Notes under the pieces: generated by a model | The model's input: the letters and a program-made list of their open reading frames with translations, nothing else | Told to the model about the DNA's origin: nothing | The model's database searches: none | Shown: in pieces, positions 1 through 6,784 of the stretch | Position numbering within the stretch: the first letter of the stretch is position 1 | Layout of the letters: each line of letters starts with the position of its first letter | NCBI GenBank assembly: GCA_015067385.1 | Contig: SVMP01000116.1 | Location: 1 to 6,784, forward strand | Direction of reading: 5' to 3' | From: Oscillospiraceae bacterium | GTDB taxonomy: Bacteria > Bacillota > Clostridia > Oscillospirales > UBA644 | DNA length: 6,784 nucleotides | Program-made: the position numbers and the translations under genes

Positions 1-1323
1 GTTGAAGGAAATATATGTTTCCGTGTTTTATATATATGTGAAAACGGAGAGATCAACAGCTATACGACTTTAATGCCGTTTTCTCAATATATTGATCTGA
101 AGGCCGAGTTACCGATCGCTTGTTATGTTGAAGCAAAAACCGTTTATGTAAATACAAGAGCGCTTAATCCGAAAAAGCTTTATTTTAAAGCAACTGTTTC
201 TGTATCGGCAGACTGTACGGTTGAAACAGAACAATGTGCGGTCAAAAATATTGATGAGAACAATGTTTATATGCAGACAGAAGCATTCGAAACATTTAAC
301 GTTGTTTGTGAGACACAAAAACCGATCCGTTTGACCGACGATATTTCTATTGAAAACCGAACAGCTAAAAATATTTTAAGGCACGACAGTTATATTGTTG
401 AAACGGAAAGAAAAATTATAAACGGTAAAATGATTGTAAAAGGCGATTTGATCTTAAAGATAATCTATACCGAGTCGGAATCGTCAGAAATAATGACAGT
501 TACACAAAAGAGCGGATTTTCTCAAATATTGGAGATGAAAGAAATTGATGATCTATGTATTTTTGATATAAATTACAATATAAGCGATATTTCAATTTCT
601 TTGATTGCAAATTCCTCTGAAACTTCTTCAGTAATATCGTACGATGCTGAAATATATATTTCAGCTGTTGCATATAAAAATACTGATGAAGCGGTTTGTT
701 TGGACGCATTTTCAACAAAAAATAAAATTGATATTTCAACGACTGCAATGACTTCTCAAAATATATGCAATGTAAAAAAAGAATTATTGATACGTCAATC
801 ATTGGATATCGGAAATTACACAAAAATACATGATTTATCCGTTTTATCAGAAATTGAAAATGCTGAATATTATGCTGAAAACGGAACAATAAATATAAGC
901 GGAAGCATGATATGCACGGTTTATCACACAGATTCAGAGGGTGATTTTGCCGTATGCGAAAGAAACATTCCGTTTGAGCTTCAATTACCGGTCAAAACAG
1001 GTGGAACGGCGGCTATAGCAAAATGCTACACAAATATTGAAGCATGTGCGTTTGTTGAAAAAGATGCGACAAGTATTGAAGTAAGAATCGATGCAATTTG
1101 CAAAGGAACGGTTTCTGTCCTTAATCAAAAAAATATTGTTACAAATGCTGAAATAACCGATATACCTATTCCTCAAAAAAATTCCGGGATTACAATTTAT
1201 TACGCAGACAAAAACGAAAACATATTTTCAATTGCTAAAAAATATTCCGTAGATCCTCAAATACTTAAAACAGTAAACGAAACAAAAGATATAATTGAGA
1301 ACAAAAGAGCGATCATTATATAG
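1..1323 (+). CDS. SipL-like spore coat protein, SPOCS (DUF3794) repeats plus C-terminal LysM, 5'-truncated
   Basis: The frame is open from the first base, so this is the 3' end of a longer gene; the ATG at 73 is internal. The 440 visible residues begin inside a SPOCS domain (VEGNICFRVLYICENGE, then PFSQYIDL at about 27-34). Two further SPOCS-like units follow, at about 130-240 (NGKMIVKGDLILKIIY) and 265-375 (NGTINISGSMICTVYH, then IPFELQLPV). A LysM module closes the protein at about 396-440 (YYADKNENIFSIAKKYSV, ending RAIII). This order matches SipL of Clostridioides difficile, whose LysM binds the ATPase SpoIVA to fix the coat on the forespore; SipL is roughly 500 residues, so perhaps 80-100 are missing here. 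Family knowledge suggests mother-cell expression during sporulation, but the promoter lies outside the window. It could instead be another DUF3794/LysM paralogue, so no gene symbol is given. It stops with TAG just before a hairpin. Confidence 0.85.
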   Translation, partial: VEGNICFRVLYICENGEINSYTTLMPFSQYIDLKAELPIACYVEAKTVYVNTRALNPKKLYFKATVSVSADCTVETEQCAVKNIDENNVYMQTEAFETFNVVCETQKPIRLTDDISIENRTAKNILRHDSYIVETERKIINGKMIVKGDLILKIIYTESESSEIMTVTQKSGFSQILEMKEIDDLCIFDINYNISDISISLIANSSETSSVISYDAEIYISAVAYKNTDEAVCLDAFSTKNKIDISTTAMTSQNICNVKKELLIRQSLDIGNYTKIHDLSVLSEIENAEYYAENGTINISGSMICTVYHTDSEGDFAVCERNIPFELQLPVKTGGTAAIAKCYTNIEACAFVEKDATSIEVRIDAICKGTVSVLNQKNIVTNAEITDIPIPQKNSGITIYYADKNENIFSIAKKYSVDPQILKTVNETKDIIENKRAIII

Positions 1324-1332
1324 TATCATTTT

Positions 1333-1363
1333 ACCCGAGAGGTTATAAATCCTCTCGGGTTTT
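1333..1363 (+). terminator. Intrinsic terminator of the SipL-like gene
   Basis: A perfect 10-bp stem (ACCCGAGAGG at 1333-1342 paired with CCTCTCGGGT at 1351-1360) encloses an 8-base AT-rich loop. It begins 9 bases after the TAG stop. The U-tract is short (four T at 1360-1363, the first within the stem, then ACAC), so termination may be incomplete. No T-run suits the opposite strand. The next promoter's -35 box begins only 10 bases further on. Confidence 0.7.
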
Positions 1364-1373
1364 ACACAAATAC

Positions 1374-1402
1374 TTGACATTAATATATATTTATGGTAAA
1401 AT
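1374..1402 (+). promoter_or_regulatory. Sigma-A-type promoter with extended -10
   Basis: A consensus -35 TTGACA (1374-1379) lies 17 bases before TAAAAT (1397-1402), which is preceded by TGG at 1394-1396, giving a TGn extended -10. Transcription should begin near 1409, leaving a leader of about 27 bases before the ATG at 1436. Spacing and both boxes are close to ideal for the housekeeping sigma factor, so the permease gene is probably expressed on its own during vegetative growth. No operator-like repeat was seen around it. Confidence 0.8.
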
Positions 1403-1435
1403 AAATTCAAGAAAAATAGAAAGGAAGACTTTGAG

Positions 1436-3931
1436 ATGTTAAAACTGTTTTTGTTGAATTTATGGGGTAACATTAAAAGATCACCGATCGTTTCGATCAT
1501 TCTTTTGATTCAGATGATCTTGTTTTCGTATAGCATTTTTGATGTCATTTATACTCAACAGAAAAGCGAACTGAACAATAGCGCATTTCAGAAGGTTTAT
1601 TCGAATTACAGTATTTACGGTATTGGGGTCAATTCTTATAATCTTACTCCGGAGCACCATAAAGCTTATCGCGGTAAAAAATTCGTTTCTGTTGACAATA
1701 CGGGATTTGAACAATTCGAAAAACTTGAAGAAAAAATATTTGAGTTTGAAAATCTGAAATCTGCGATGCTTTGGCAGACAAAAATTACACTTCACGAAGA
1801 ACTTGAAGGTATAGAATGTAACGAAGAAACAAGGAGCCAGTATTCGTTTTATTATCCACAAGTTTCCGATCCACCCTCATATGCGTTGAATGCTTATACT
1901 GTAGACAGAGATTATATCGATATCTTCGATTTATCCCTCGACAGCGGCCGTCTTTTTACCGAAGAAGAATTTACGGTATTAGATCCAACTCATGTTCCCG
2001 TTCTTCTCGGATATGATTATAAAGACTATTTTTCTATCGGTGAAACTTTCGAAGGTTTTCTTTTTTCCTCAGGTCATTTGACTTCAATTAACGATGAAGC
2101 AAATAAAACAGTCTTTGAAGTTATAGGATTTATTGCAAAAGGACAACTGTTTATTCCTTTCTCTTCGGGTTCATTGAATACTTATGATAATCACGTTATA
2201 CTTCCGTATGTATATAACTCTGTAGAAGAATGGCTCACTATTTATGAAGAAAATCCGGATTATTTTGATAAATCATATTTATGGACACGATACACCGCCG
2301 GACTCGGAACGAGCGGAATGATGCAATCTAAAACGTTTCTGGTTGAAAAAGGAAACGAAGAGGCTTTTGTCGAACATCTTCAAAACGCAATAGACTCTGT
2401 TGACGATGAAGATGTCCTTAAAATACATGAATCCAACAAAGCTGCAACTTATAAAAGCGACGAGGTCAATGAGAAATTTATAATACTTACCGTTCTTGCG
2501 GTCGTAATGCTTGTTTTCTCGTTAATGAACATAATTTTCTCGGCTGTAAACAATACATCGAACAATATAAAGGCATACGCTGTTCACCGTCTTATCGGTG
2601 CAACAAAGGCGCAGATACTCATTTTTTCTGCGGCTGAAACATTACTTTACTCTTTGATAGGTTTTCCGATAGGATTTTTATTTCAATATATTCCGCTTTC
2701 ATCGTCGGATTACGTTTTTAATCCAACGGTGGAACCCACGATCAGATTATGGTTTATAACAGCTGCTCTTTTCATCATTACAGCTTGTGTTCTCTCTTTG
2801 ATATTTGTTAATAACAAGCTTAAAACATACAGTGTTGCTGAGCTTATAAGAGGACGCGAAGTAAAAAAACAGGGACATTTCCCTGTCTACAAGATCGTAA
2901 CATTTATAATGTTTTTACTTTCAAGTGTCTGCATCACGTTTATGAATAGTTATAACTGGCAGCTTGAGCATATAGATAGATATCAAAATAATTTTTTAGC
3001 CGAAGATACCCCTATGCTTTACGCAACAGTCAAACCTTCGGAAAATCAATCACAGCTAAATATAGACCCGAAGTTAGACGAAGCAGAAAACTACACGCTT
3101 GATGTATTTTTGAATAATGTGTATGATCCTAAAAACGAACCGAAGATCCGCGGTTGGTATTATAAAGGAGAAGTTGAAAATCCGGAAATAACAGAAGGCA
3201 GATTTTTTACGGAAGAAGAGATATCCGAAGAGTGTAATTATGCGGTTGTAGGTAAAAACGTACTTAAAGATTTTGTGACCGAAAAAGACGGAAAACGCTT
3301 CATAACGATTCGAGAAAGAGAGTATGAAGTTATCGGAACAGTAGGAAGAAAAGGACATGATACAACTGTTGACGATTGGGTTTTCCTGACATTCGACACT
3401 GTAATGAAAAGAAACTCATTAAAGGTTGCCGAAATTTATATCAAGGGTGCATCTGAGGAAGAAACAACAGCCGTAACCGAAACAATAAAAACCAAATACG
3501 CAGATAAATTCAATTCGGAAGAGTATATGGTTTCTCCGATGATCGATCTCGGACTTTCAAAGGATATTCTTAATATTTTTATTGCAATGGTATTTTTAAC
3601 ATCTGTTGTATTCTGTATCTACTATATAGACAAGCTTAAAGATATAATAAATGTAAAGAAGTTTATTGGTTATTCAAAGATTACGATCTTTATCGATACA
3701 GTCGTAGAATTTGTTTTAATATCAACGGCATCATTTATAAGTGGTAACAGCGTAATGTTGTTACTTGCAAGAACGATTCTTAAAGACATACCGATATTTG
3801 CGGCGTTTGAACTCAACCTTACCGTTATTTCACTTTCATACAGCGCTATACTTATACTTTCATTTATATGCGCAGGAATTGCGATCAATAAAGCATTTAA
3901 AGCCTCATCAAGAGAGCTAAAAAAGGGCTGA
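1436..3931 (+). CDS. FtsX/MacB-type ABC transporter permease with two tandem modules, no linked ATPase
   Basis: This 831-residue membrane protein has eight apparent transmembrane segments in a 1+3, 1+3 pattern: about 18-40, 347-370, 394-419, 436-458, 484-503, 711-731, 749-778 and 797-817. Large extracytoplasmic domains span about 41-346 and 504-710. Both show MacB-like signatures: GRLFTEEEF (171) with FEVIG (227), and GRFFTEEEI (588) with YEVIG (630). The cytoplasmic loops HRLIGATK (384) and KKFIGYSK (741) match the coupling region of FtsX-fold permeases. No Walker or ABC signature motif is present. Family members work with a separate ATPase to move lipids, peptides or antibiotics, or to drive envelope remodelling by mechanotransmission; the substrate cannot be told from sequence. 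AGAAAGGAAG at 1418-1427, 8 bases before the ATG, supports this start. The gene has its own promoter and terminator, so an ATPase must be encoded elsewhere, or the protein works without one. The family is secure; the role is not. Confidence 0.88.
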   Translation: MLKLFLLNLWGNIKRSPIVSIILLIQMILFSYSIFDVIYTQQKSELNNSAFQKVYSNYSIYGIGVNSYNLTPEHHKAYRGKKFVSVDNTGFEQFEKLEEKIFEFENLKSAMLWQTKITLHEELEGIECNEETRSQYSFYYPQVSDPPSYALNAYTVDRDYIDIFDLSLDSGRLFTEEEFTVLDPTHVPVLLGYDYKDYFSIGETFEGFLFSSGHLTSINDEANKTVFEVIGFIAKGQLFIPFSSGSLNTYDNHVILPYVYNSVEEWLTIYEENPDYFDKSYLWTRYTAGLGTSGMMQSKTFLVEKGNEEAFVEHLQNAIDSVDDEDVLKIHESNKAATYKSDEVNEKFIILTVLAVVMLVFSLMNIIFSAVNNTSNNIKAYAVHRLIGATKAQILIFSAAETLLYSLIGFPIGFLFQYIPLSSSDYVFNPTVEPTIRLWFITAALFIITACVLSLIFVNNKLKTYSVAELIRGREVKKQGHFPVYKIVTFIMFLLSSVCITFMNSYNWQLEHIDRYQNNFLAEDTPMLYATVKPSENQSQLNIDPKLDEAENYTLDVFLNNVYDPKNEPKIRGWYYKGEVENPEITEGRFFTEEEISEECNYAVVGKNVLKDFVTEKDGKRFITIREREYEVIGTVGRKGHDTTVDDWVFLTFDTVMKRNSLKVAEIYIKGASEEETTAVTETIKTKYADKFNSEEYMVSPMIDLGLSKDILNIFIAMVFLTSVVFCIYYIDKLKDIINVKKFIGYSKITIFIDTVVEFVLISTASFISGNSVMLLLARTILKDIPIFAAFELNLTVISLSYSAILILSFICAGIAINKAFKASSRELKKG

Positions 3932-3945
3932 GTATAATAATACAA

Positions 3946-3980
3946 AAAACAAGGCTGACTATTTTAATCAGCCTTGTTTT
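3946..3980. terminator. Bidirectional intrinsic terminator between convergent genes
   Basis: A perfect 13-bp stem (AAAACAAGGCTGA at 3946-3958 with TCAGCCTTGTTTT at 3968-3980) has a 9-base loop. The right arm ends in TTTT for the + transcript. The left arm is preceded by further A residues (3944-3949), giving six U for the - transcript. Outer bases GTATAAT (3932-3938) and ATTATAC (3981-3987) can extend pairing across a 7-base bulge. It starts 15 bases after the permease TGA and 14 bases beyond the protease TAA, so it serves both genes. Confidence 0.88.
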
Positions 3981-3993
3981 ATTATACAAAGAT

Positions 3994-5247
3994 TTATCTT
4001 CCTCTGTCTTCCATAAGTATGAGATTAGTCGTGTGGTATGATCCGTTGCGATAGTACTTAACTTCTATTATATCCCCTACTTTGTGCGCTTTGTTAACGT
4101 TCTGGATATCCGACATATTTAAAACAGGAGTGCCGTTGATTTCAGTTATAATATCATTTTTTTCAATACCTGCAAGATATGCACCGCTGTTATCTTCTAT
4201 AGCGGTAACCATAACCCCCTGAGGAACACCGTAATACCTTGAAATCGATGAGGAGATAGAAGAACCAGAAATACCTGTTGCGGGTCGATCTTTAACATAA
4301 CCGTACTCAATAAGATCTGAAATAATAGGTTCTGCATAATCTATGGGAATAGCAAAGCCAAGACCTTCGACATCTGTTTTTGCAACTTTAAGAGTTGTTA
4401 TACCGATGACTTCACCTGATGTATTGACCAAAGCGCCACCTGAGTTACCCGGGTTTATGGCTGCGTCTGTTTGAATCATCGTTTCAGCGGTATTTTCTTC
4501 GCTTACGGTTCTGTCAAGCGCAGATACGATACCCATTGTAACACTGCCTGCAAACTCTATTCCCAAAGGATTTCCTATTGCAAGAACAACTTCACCGACA
4601 CGAAGATTATCGGAAGAGCCAAGCGATGCAGGAGAGATTGTTTTATCCGGAGTTATTTTTATAACAGCAAGATCGTTATTTGCATCTCCGCCGATGAATT
4701 CCGCGGGATATTCTGTACCGTCGGATAACACAACATCGATCGTTGTATTATCATATTCATCAAAATATGAGACGACATGGTAATTTGTCACGATATATCC
4801 GTCATTATTCAAAACAATGCCTGTTCCCGAGGTCGAAACACCACCCACATTATAGGAAAAGAATCCATTTTGATAACGTGTCGAGGGAACCGTAACAAGA
4901 ATAGCTACGATCGACGGTTTAACCGTTGCGGCAATATTCTGAATTGAAACGGTATCGCCCAATAATGTGCTTGCGGAAACAGAAGGTGACGCAGTTATGT
5001 TTGACTGCTTTTTCAGGGTCAACTCAAGGTCTGAAATTGTTGATTGGAGAGAAGATATCTCATCGGAATATTTTTTATCAAGCTCTGCCTGAATGGCGTT
5101 AAGCTGTTCATTATAATCAACATTTGCCTCTTTATATAACATAAAGGCGCCTGTGGACAAACCAACAATGATAAGCATTGTAAGAATAATACATACAAAT
5201 GCTATTCCTCCCCTATTTTTGTTTGTATGTTGATAATTATAATCCAC
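3994..5247 (-). CDS. Membrane-anchored HtrA/DegP-family serine protease with one PDZ domain
   Basis: From the GTG at 5247 this encodes 417 residues. A short basic cytoplasmic tail leads into one membrane anchor (about 13-38), then a probable coiled-coil linker (43-82), an S1C trypsin-like domain (about 100-305) and a C-terminal PDZ domain (about 335-413, binding loop near YYGVPQGV). The catalytic triad is intact: His157 in TNYHVV, Asp192 in NNDLAVI and Ser269 in GNSGGA. This is the usual layout of Firmicute HtrA/YkdA proteins, which degrade or refold misfolded proteins outside the membrane, with the PDZ recognising exposed C-termini. The frame extends 5 codons upstream to a TTG at 5262, but that codon overlaps the ribosome binding site. 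It is a single-gene unit, convergent with the permease. In Bacillus such genes answer to CssRS; no recognisable CssR box was found, though an inverted repeat overlies the promoter. Several paralogues per genome are common, so htrA versus a paralogue name is left open. Confidence 0.93.
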   Translation of the reverse strand: MDYNYQHTNKNRGGIAFVCIILTMLIIVGLSTGAFMLYKEANVDYNEQLNAIQAELDKKYSDEISSLQSTISDLELTLKKQSNITASPSVSASTLLGDTVSIQNIAATVKPSIVAILVTVPSTRYQNGFFSYNVGGVSTSGTGIVLNNDGYIVTNYHVVSYFDEYDNTTIDVVLSDGTEYPAEFIGGDANNDLAVIKITPDKTISPASLGSSDNLRVGEVVLAIGNPLGIEFAGSVTMGIVSALDRTVSEENTAETMIQTDAAINPGNSGGALVNTSGEVIGITTLKVAKTDVEGLGFAIPIDYAEPIISDLIEYGYVKDRPATGISGSSISSSISRYYGVPQGVMVTAIEDNSGAYLAGIEKNDIITEINGTPVLNMSDIQNVNKAHKVGDIIEVKYYRNGSYHTTNLILMEDRGR

Positions 5248-5255
5248 AATATAAA

Positions 5256-5260
5256 CCTCC
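5256..5260 (-). promoter_or_regulatory. Shine-Dalgarno site that fixes the protease start
   Basis: Read on the - strand, GGAGG (5260 to 5256) is followed by eight bases and then GTG at 5247-5245, which is ideal spacing. The upstream in-frame TTG (5262-5260) shares a base with this site and cannot use it. GTG is therefore the preferred start. Confidence 0.85.
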
Positions 5261-5261
5261 A

Positions 5262-5316
5262 AATTATCAGTTTATTATAGTATACCATCCTTTTGTAAAA
5301 AAATATACAGATAATT
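5262..5316. repeat. Imperfect inverted repeat over the htrA promoter, possible operator
   Basis: The arm at 5262-5276 (AATTATCAGTTTATT) and the reverse complement of 5302-5316 (AATTATCTGTATATT) match at 13 of 15 positions, separated by 25 bases. The first seven bases of each arm match exactly. The arms bracket the candidate -10 and -35, and the predicted transcript would contain only part of one arm, so a DNA-level operator fits better than an RNA hairpin. The arms are AT-rich, so chance similarity is possible. Confidence 0.4.
5274..5302 (-). promoter_or_regulatory. Candidate promoter of the HtrA-like gene
   Basis: On the - strand there is a consensus TATAAT at 5279-5274, predicting a start near 5267 and a leader of about 20 bases. 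The -35 is poor: at 17-base spacing lies only TTTTTT (5302-5297), while TTTACA (5299-5294) is spaced just 14 bases away. A good -10 with a weak -35 suggests an activated or stress-controlled promoter, or a different sigma factor. That is inference. Confidence 0.45.
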
Positions 5317-5321
5317 GGGTT

Positions 5322-5358
5322 AAAAATATGGCAAAGAGCTTTTTTCACTCTTTGCCAT
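5322..5358 (-). terminator. Intrinsic terminator of the GH2 gene
   Basis: Reading leftwards on the - strand, an 11-bp perfect stem (5358-5348 with 5338-5328; ATGGCAAAGAG against CTCTTTGCCAT) with a 9-base loop is followed by ATTTTT (through 5322). It begins 5 bases after the GH2 TAA stop. It should isolate the GH2 transcript from the same-strand protease gene, whose promoter lies just beyond. Confidence 0.85.
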
Positions 5359-5363
5359 AAATA

Positions 5364-6784
5364 TTATATCTTTTTAACTCTGACAGACGGTTCCTTATTA
5401 GGATCAGAACGAACTATAACAGACATTAAACCTCCGAAGAGCTTGCAGCGATCAGTATGAAGATCGCATTCATGATCGTTCGGGTCGCCGTTTCCGACAC
5501 CGATAACAGTTCCGTTTTCAACTTCAACAGAGAGAAGATCATCGCATGATGCGTTGTATCTATTCTTATTGTCAATTGCTTTGACGGAAAATACGGTGAT
5601 CTTTTCGATCGTATTTTCACAGCTTTCTTTGGAAATAACGTAATCGGATGCTTCGTCAGCGGTTTCAACAACGGTTTCGATCTGTTTGCCGTTTCTTAAT
5701 CCGACAGCTTTAAGTATACCTTTTTCATAAGGTACGGTAAAGCAAGCAGTCTGGTATTTTTCAACGTTCGCCTTTCCGACGTTCTTACCGTTAAGATAAA
5801 GCTCAACGGAATCGCAGTTTGTAAAACATTTGACTTTTACGGGCGTACCTTCGACAACCGAAAGATTCCAATGCGGACAAATATGAAGAACATCTTCATC
5901 AGTCCAGTTTGATTTATAATAATAATAAATGTCTTTCGGGAAACCGCACATATCCATAACACCGAAATGGGAGTTCACATTCGGCCAACGGTACGGTGTG
6001 GGTTCGCCTCTGTAGTCAAAACCTGTCCAGATAAAAGAGCCTGCAAGATAGTCTCTTACTGCGAAATTTGACCACCAATATTCGGGAGTACATCCCCAAC
6101 CGGGATAATAATCACCGTATGCATTTACATAGCATCGTTCTTTATCGTCAAAATACTTGCCTCTTGTGCAAAGTGTGCTTGCATCTTCGGTGCCGAGAAT
6201 GAGACGGTCGGGACGATTTTCATGTACACGGTCCATTGCCTCTATTCCGCCGATCTTGACATAGTTCCAGCCGCGAAGATCGGGAACTGAATTTGATCCG
6301 TGTTCGGTTTCACCGTTATTACCTGCATAAATGGTGGGTCTTGTGGGGTCAAGTTTATGGAAAAGTCTGACGATTTTTTTTGCCATCATTTCTCCGACTT
6401 CTTTGCCCTGGATAGTACCTTCTTCATTTGCGATAGACCAGACGAATACGCAAGGATGGTTTCTGTCTCGTTTGACAAGTCTTTCAACCTGATACAAAGT
6501 TTCGGGACCGGAAGAGAGAAGTCTGTTCTCATCCATAACAAGAAGGCCGTATTTATCGCAAAGACGGAGTAAATCGGGAGACGGAGGATTATGGGAACAT
6601 CTGTAAGCGTTGACGCCCATGCGCTTCAGAAGCTTTATTCTGTATTCATAAAGAGGACCTGTAATAGCAGAACCAACACCTGCGTGATCCTGATGACAGC
6701 ATACACCTTTGATTTTGATCTTTTTGTCATTAAGAATAATACCGTTAGTCGGATCAAAAACAACAGTTTTAAAACCCGTATCAA
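5364..6784 (-). CDS. Glycoside hydrolase family 2 enzyme (beta-galactosidase-like, DUF4982-type), N-terminus outside window
   Basis: The frame stays open to the window edge, so the ATG at 6620 is internal; 472 C-terminal residues are visible. They begin before the TIM barrel with the GH2 signature IKGVCCHQDH (about 32-41) and then NAYRCSHNPPSP (57-68). The acid/base is Glu120 in WSIANEEG and the likely nucleophile is Glu199 in ILGTEDAS. FIWTGFDYRGEPTPY (about 250-264) and GFPKDIYYYYKSNW (280-293) are typical of GH2 enzymes carrying a DUF4982 module, which follows at about 294-375 (HICPHWN, VELYLNG). A last Ig-like GH2 C-terminal domain spans about 379-472 (VIGVGNGDPNDHE). Such enzymes release terminal beta-galactosyl or related sugars from plant or host glycans; the exact sugar and linkage cannot be read here. 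The missing part should hold the sugar-binding and first Ig-like domains, so secretion cannot be judged. The gene ends at its own terminator, with no sugar transporter or regulator in view. Confidence 0.9.
   Translation of the reverse strand, partial: DTGFKTVVFDPTNGIILNDKKIKIKGVCCHQDHAGVGSAITGPLYEYRIKLLKRMGVNAYRCSHNPPSPDLLRLCDKYGLLVMDENRLLSSGPETLYQVERLVKRDRNHPCVFVWSIANEEGTIQGKEVGEMMAKKIVRLFHKLDPTRPTIYAGNNGETEHGSNSVPDLRGWNYVKIGGIEAMDRVHENRPDRLILGTEDASTLCTRGKYFDDKERCYVNAYGDYYPGWGCTPEYWWSNFAVRDYLAGSFIWTGFDYRGEPTPYRWPNVNSHFGVMDMCGFPKDIYYYYKSNWTDEDVLHICPHWNLSVVEGTPVKVKCFTNCDSVELYLNGKNVGKANVEKYQTACFTVPYEKGILKAVGLRNGKQIETVVETADEASDYVISKESCENTIEKITVFSVKAIDNKNRYNASCDDLLSVEVENGTVIGVGNGDPNDHECDLHTDRCKLFGGLMSVIVRSDPNKEPSVRVKKI

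Noticed and set aside
500..889. 129-codon open frame on the - strand inside the SipL-like gene
   Set aside because: It lies wholly opposite a well-supported coding frame, and its product is rich in Phe, Tyr, Gln and Lys as expected of an antisense shadow. It shows no domain and no ribosome binding site was identified.
1481..1861. 126-codon open frame on the - strand inside the permease gene
   Set aside because: It is antisense to a strongly supported gene, with low-complexity Phe/Lys/Arg-rich content and no recognisable motif.
3932..3993. Possible small RNA in the convergent gap
   Set aside because: The 62 bases are filled by a bidirectional terminator hairpin, with no promoter that would give a separate transcript.
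4471..4728. 85-codon + strand frame opposite the protease domain
   Set aside because: It lies fully opposite conserved catalytic coding sequence and has no motif or promoter.
5426..5671. 81-codon - strand frame within the GH2 gene
   Set aside because: It is an alternative frame on the same strand through the conserved GH2 C-terminal domain, with no independent start signals.
6300..6572. 90-codon + strand frame opposite the GH2 catalytic region
   Set aside because: It is antisense to conserved catalytic motifs, has no domain, and its cysteine/phenylalanine-rich content is typical of a shadow frame.
1..6784. A defence, toxin-antitoxin, phage or other mobile system
   Set aside because: All four genes belong to known chromosomal families. 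No transposase, integrase, terminal repeats, CRISPR-like spaced repeats or nuclease-type genes were seen.

Overview
The window looks like chromosomal DNA of a low-GC, spore-forming Clostridia-type Firmicute, plausibly a gut or other anaerobic lineage. The signs are a SipL/SPOCS-type spore-coat protein with a C-terminal LysM, strong sigma-A-like promoter elements, purine-rich Shine-Dalgarno sites, stem-loop terminators and AT-rich codon choice. The species cannot be fixed from this sequence.

Layout, left to right. (1) Positions 1-1323, + strand: the 3' part of a SPOCS (DUF3794)/LysM protein resembling SipL, the SpoIVA partner in spore coat assembly, followed by a GC-rich hairpin. (2) Positions 1374-3931, + strand: a single-gene unit with a near-consensus extended -10 promoter, encoding an 831-residue FtsX/MacB-type membrane protein made of two tandem modules. 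No ABC ATPase gene accompanies it here. (3) A bidirectional terminator at about 3946-3980 separates it from the convergent gene. (4) Positions 3994-5247, - strand: a membrane-anchored HtrA/DegP-type serine protease with a complete catalytic triad and one PDZ domain. It most likely starts at a GTG. Its short upstream region carries a candidate -10 element and an imperfect inverted repeat that could be an operator. (5) A hairpin terminator at 5322-5358, then positions 5364-6784, - strand: the C-terminal 472 residues of a glycoside hydrolase family 2 enzyme (beta-galactosidase-like, with a DUF4982-type module), cut by the window edge.

The four genes read as separate transcription units, each closed by its own or a shared terminator, and not as one pathway. 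Three act at or may act near the envelope or spore surface: the coat protein, the permease and the protease. The GH2 enzyme belongs to glycan breakdown. All intergenic gaps are short (about 60-115 bases) and are accounted for by promoters and terminators. No tRNA, rRNA, CRISPR array, insertion sequence or clearly new system was seen. The points most worth a second look are the ATPase-less double-module permease and the inverted repeat over the htrA promoter.
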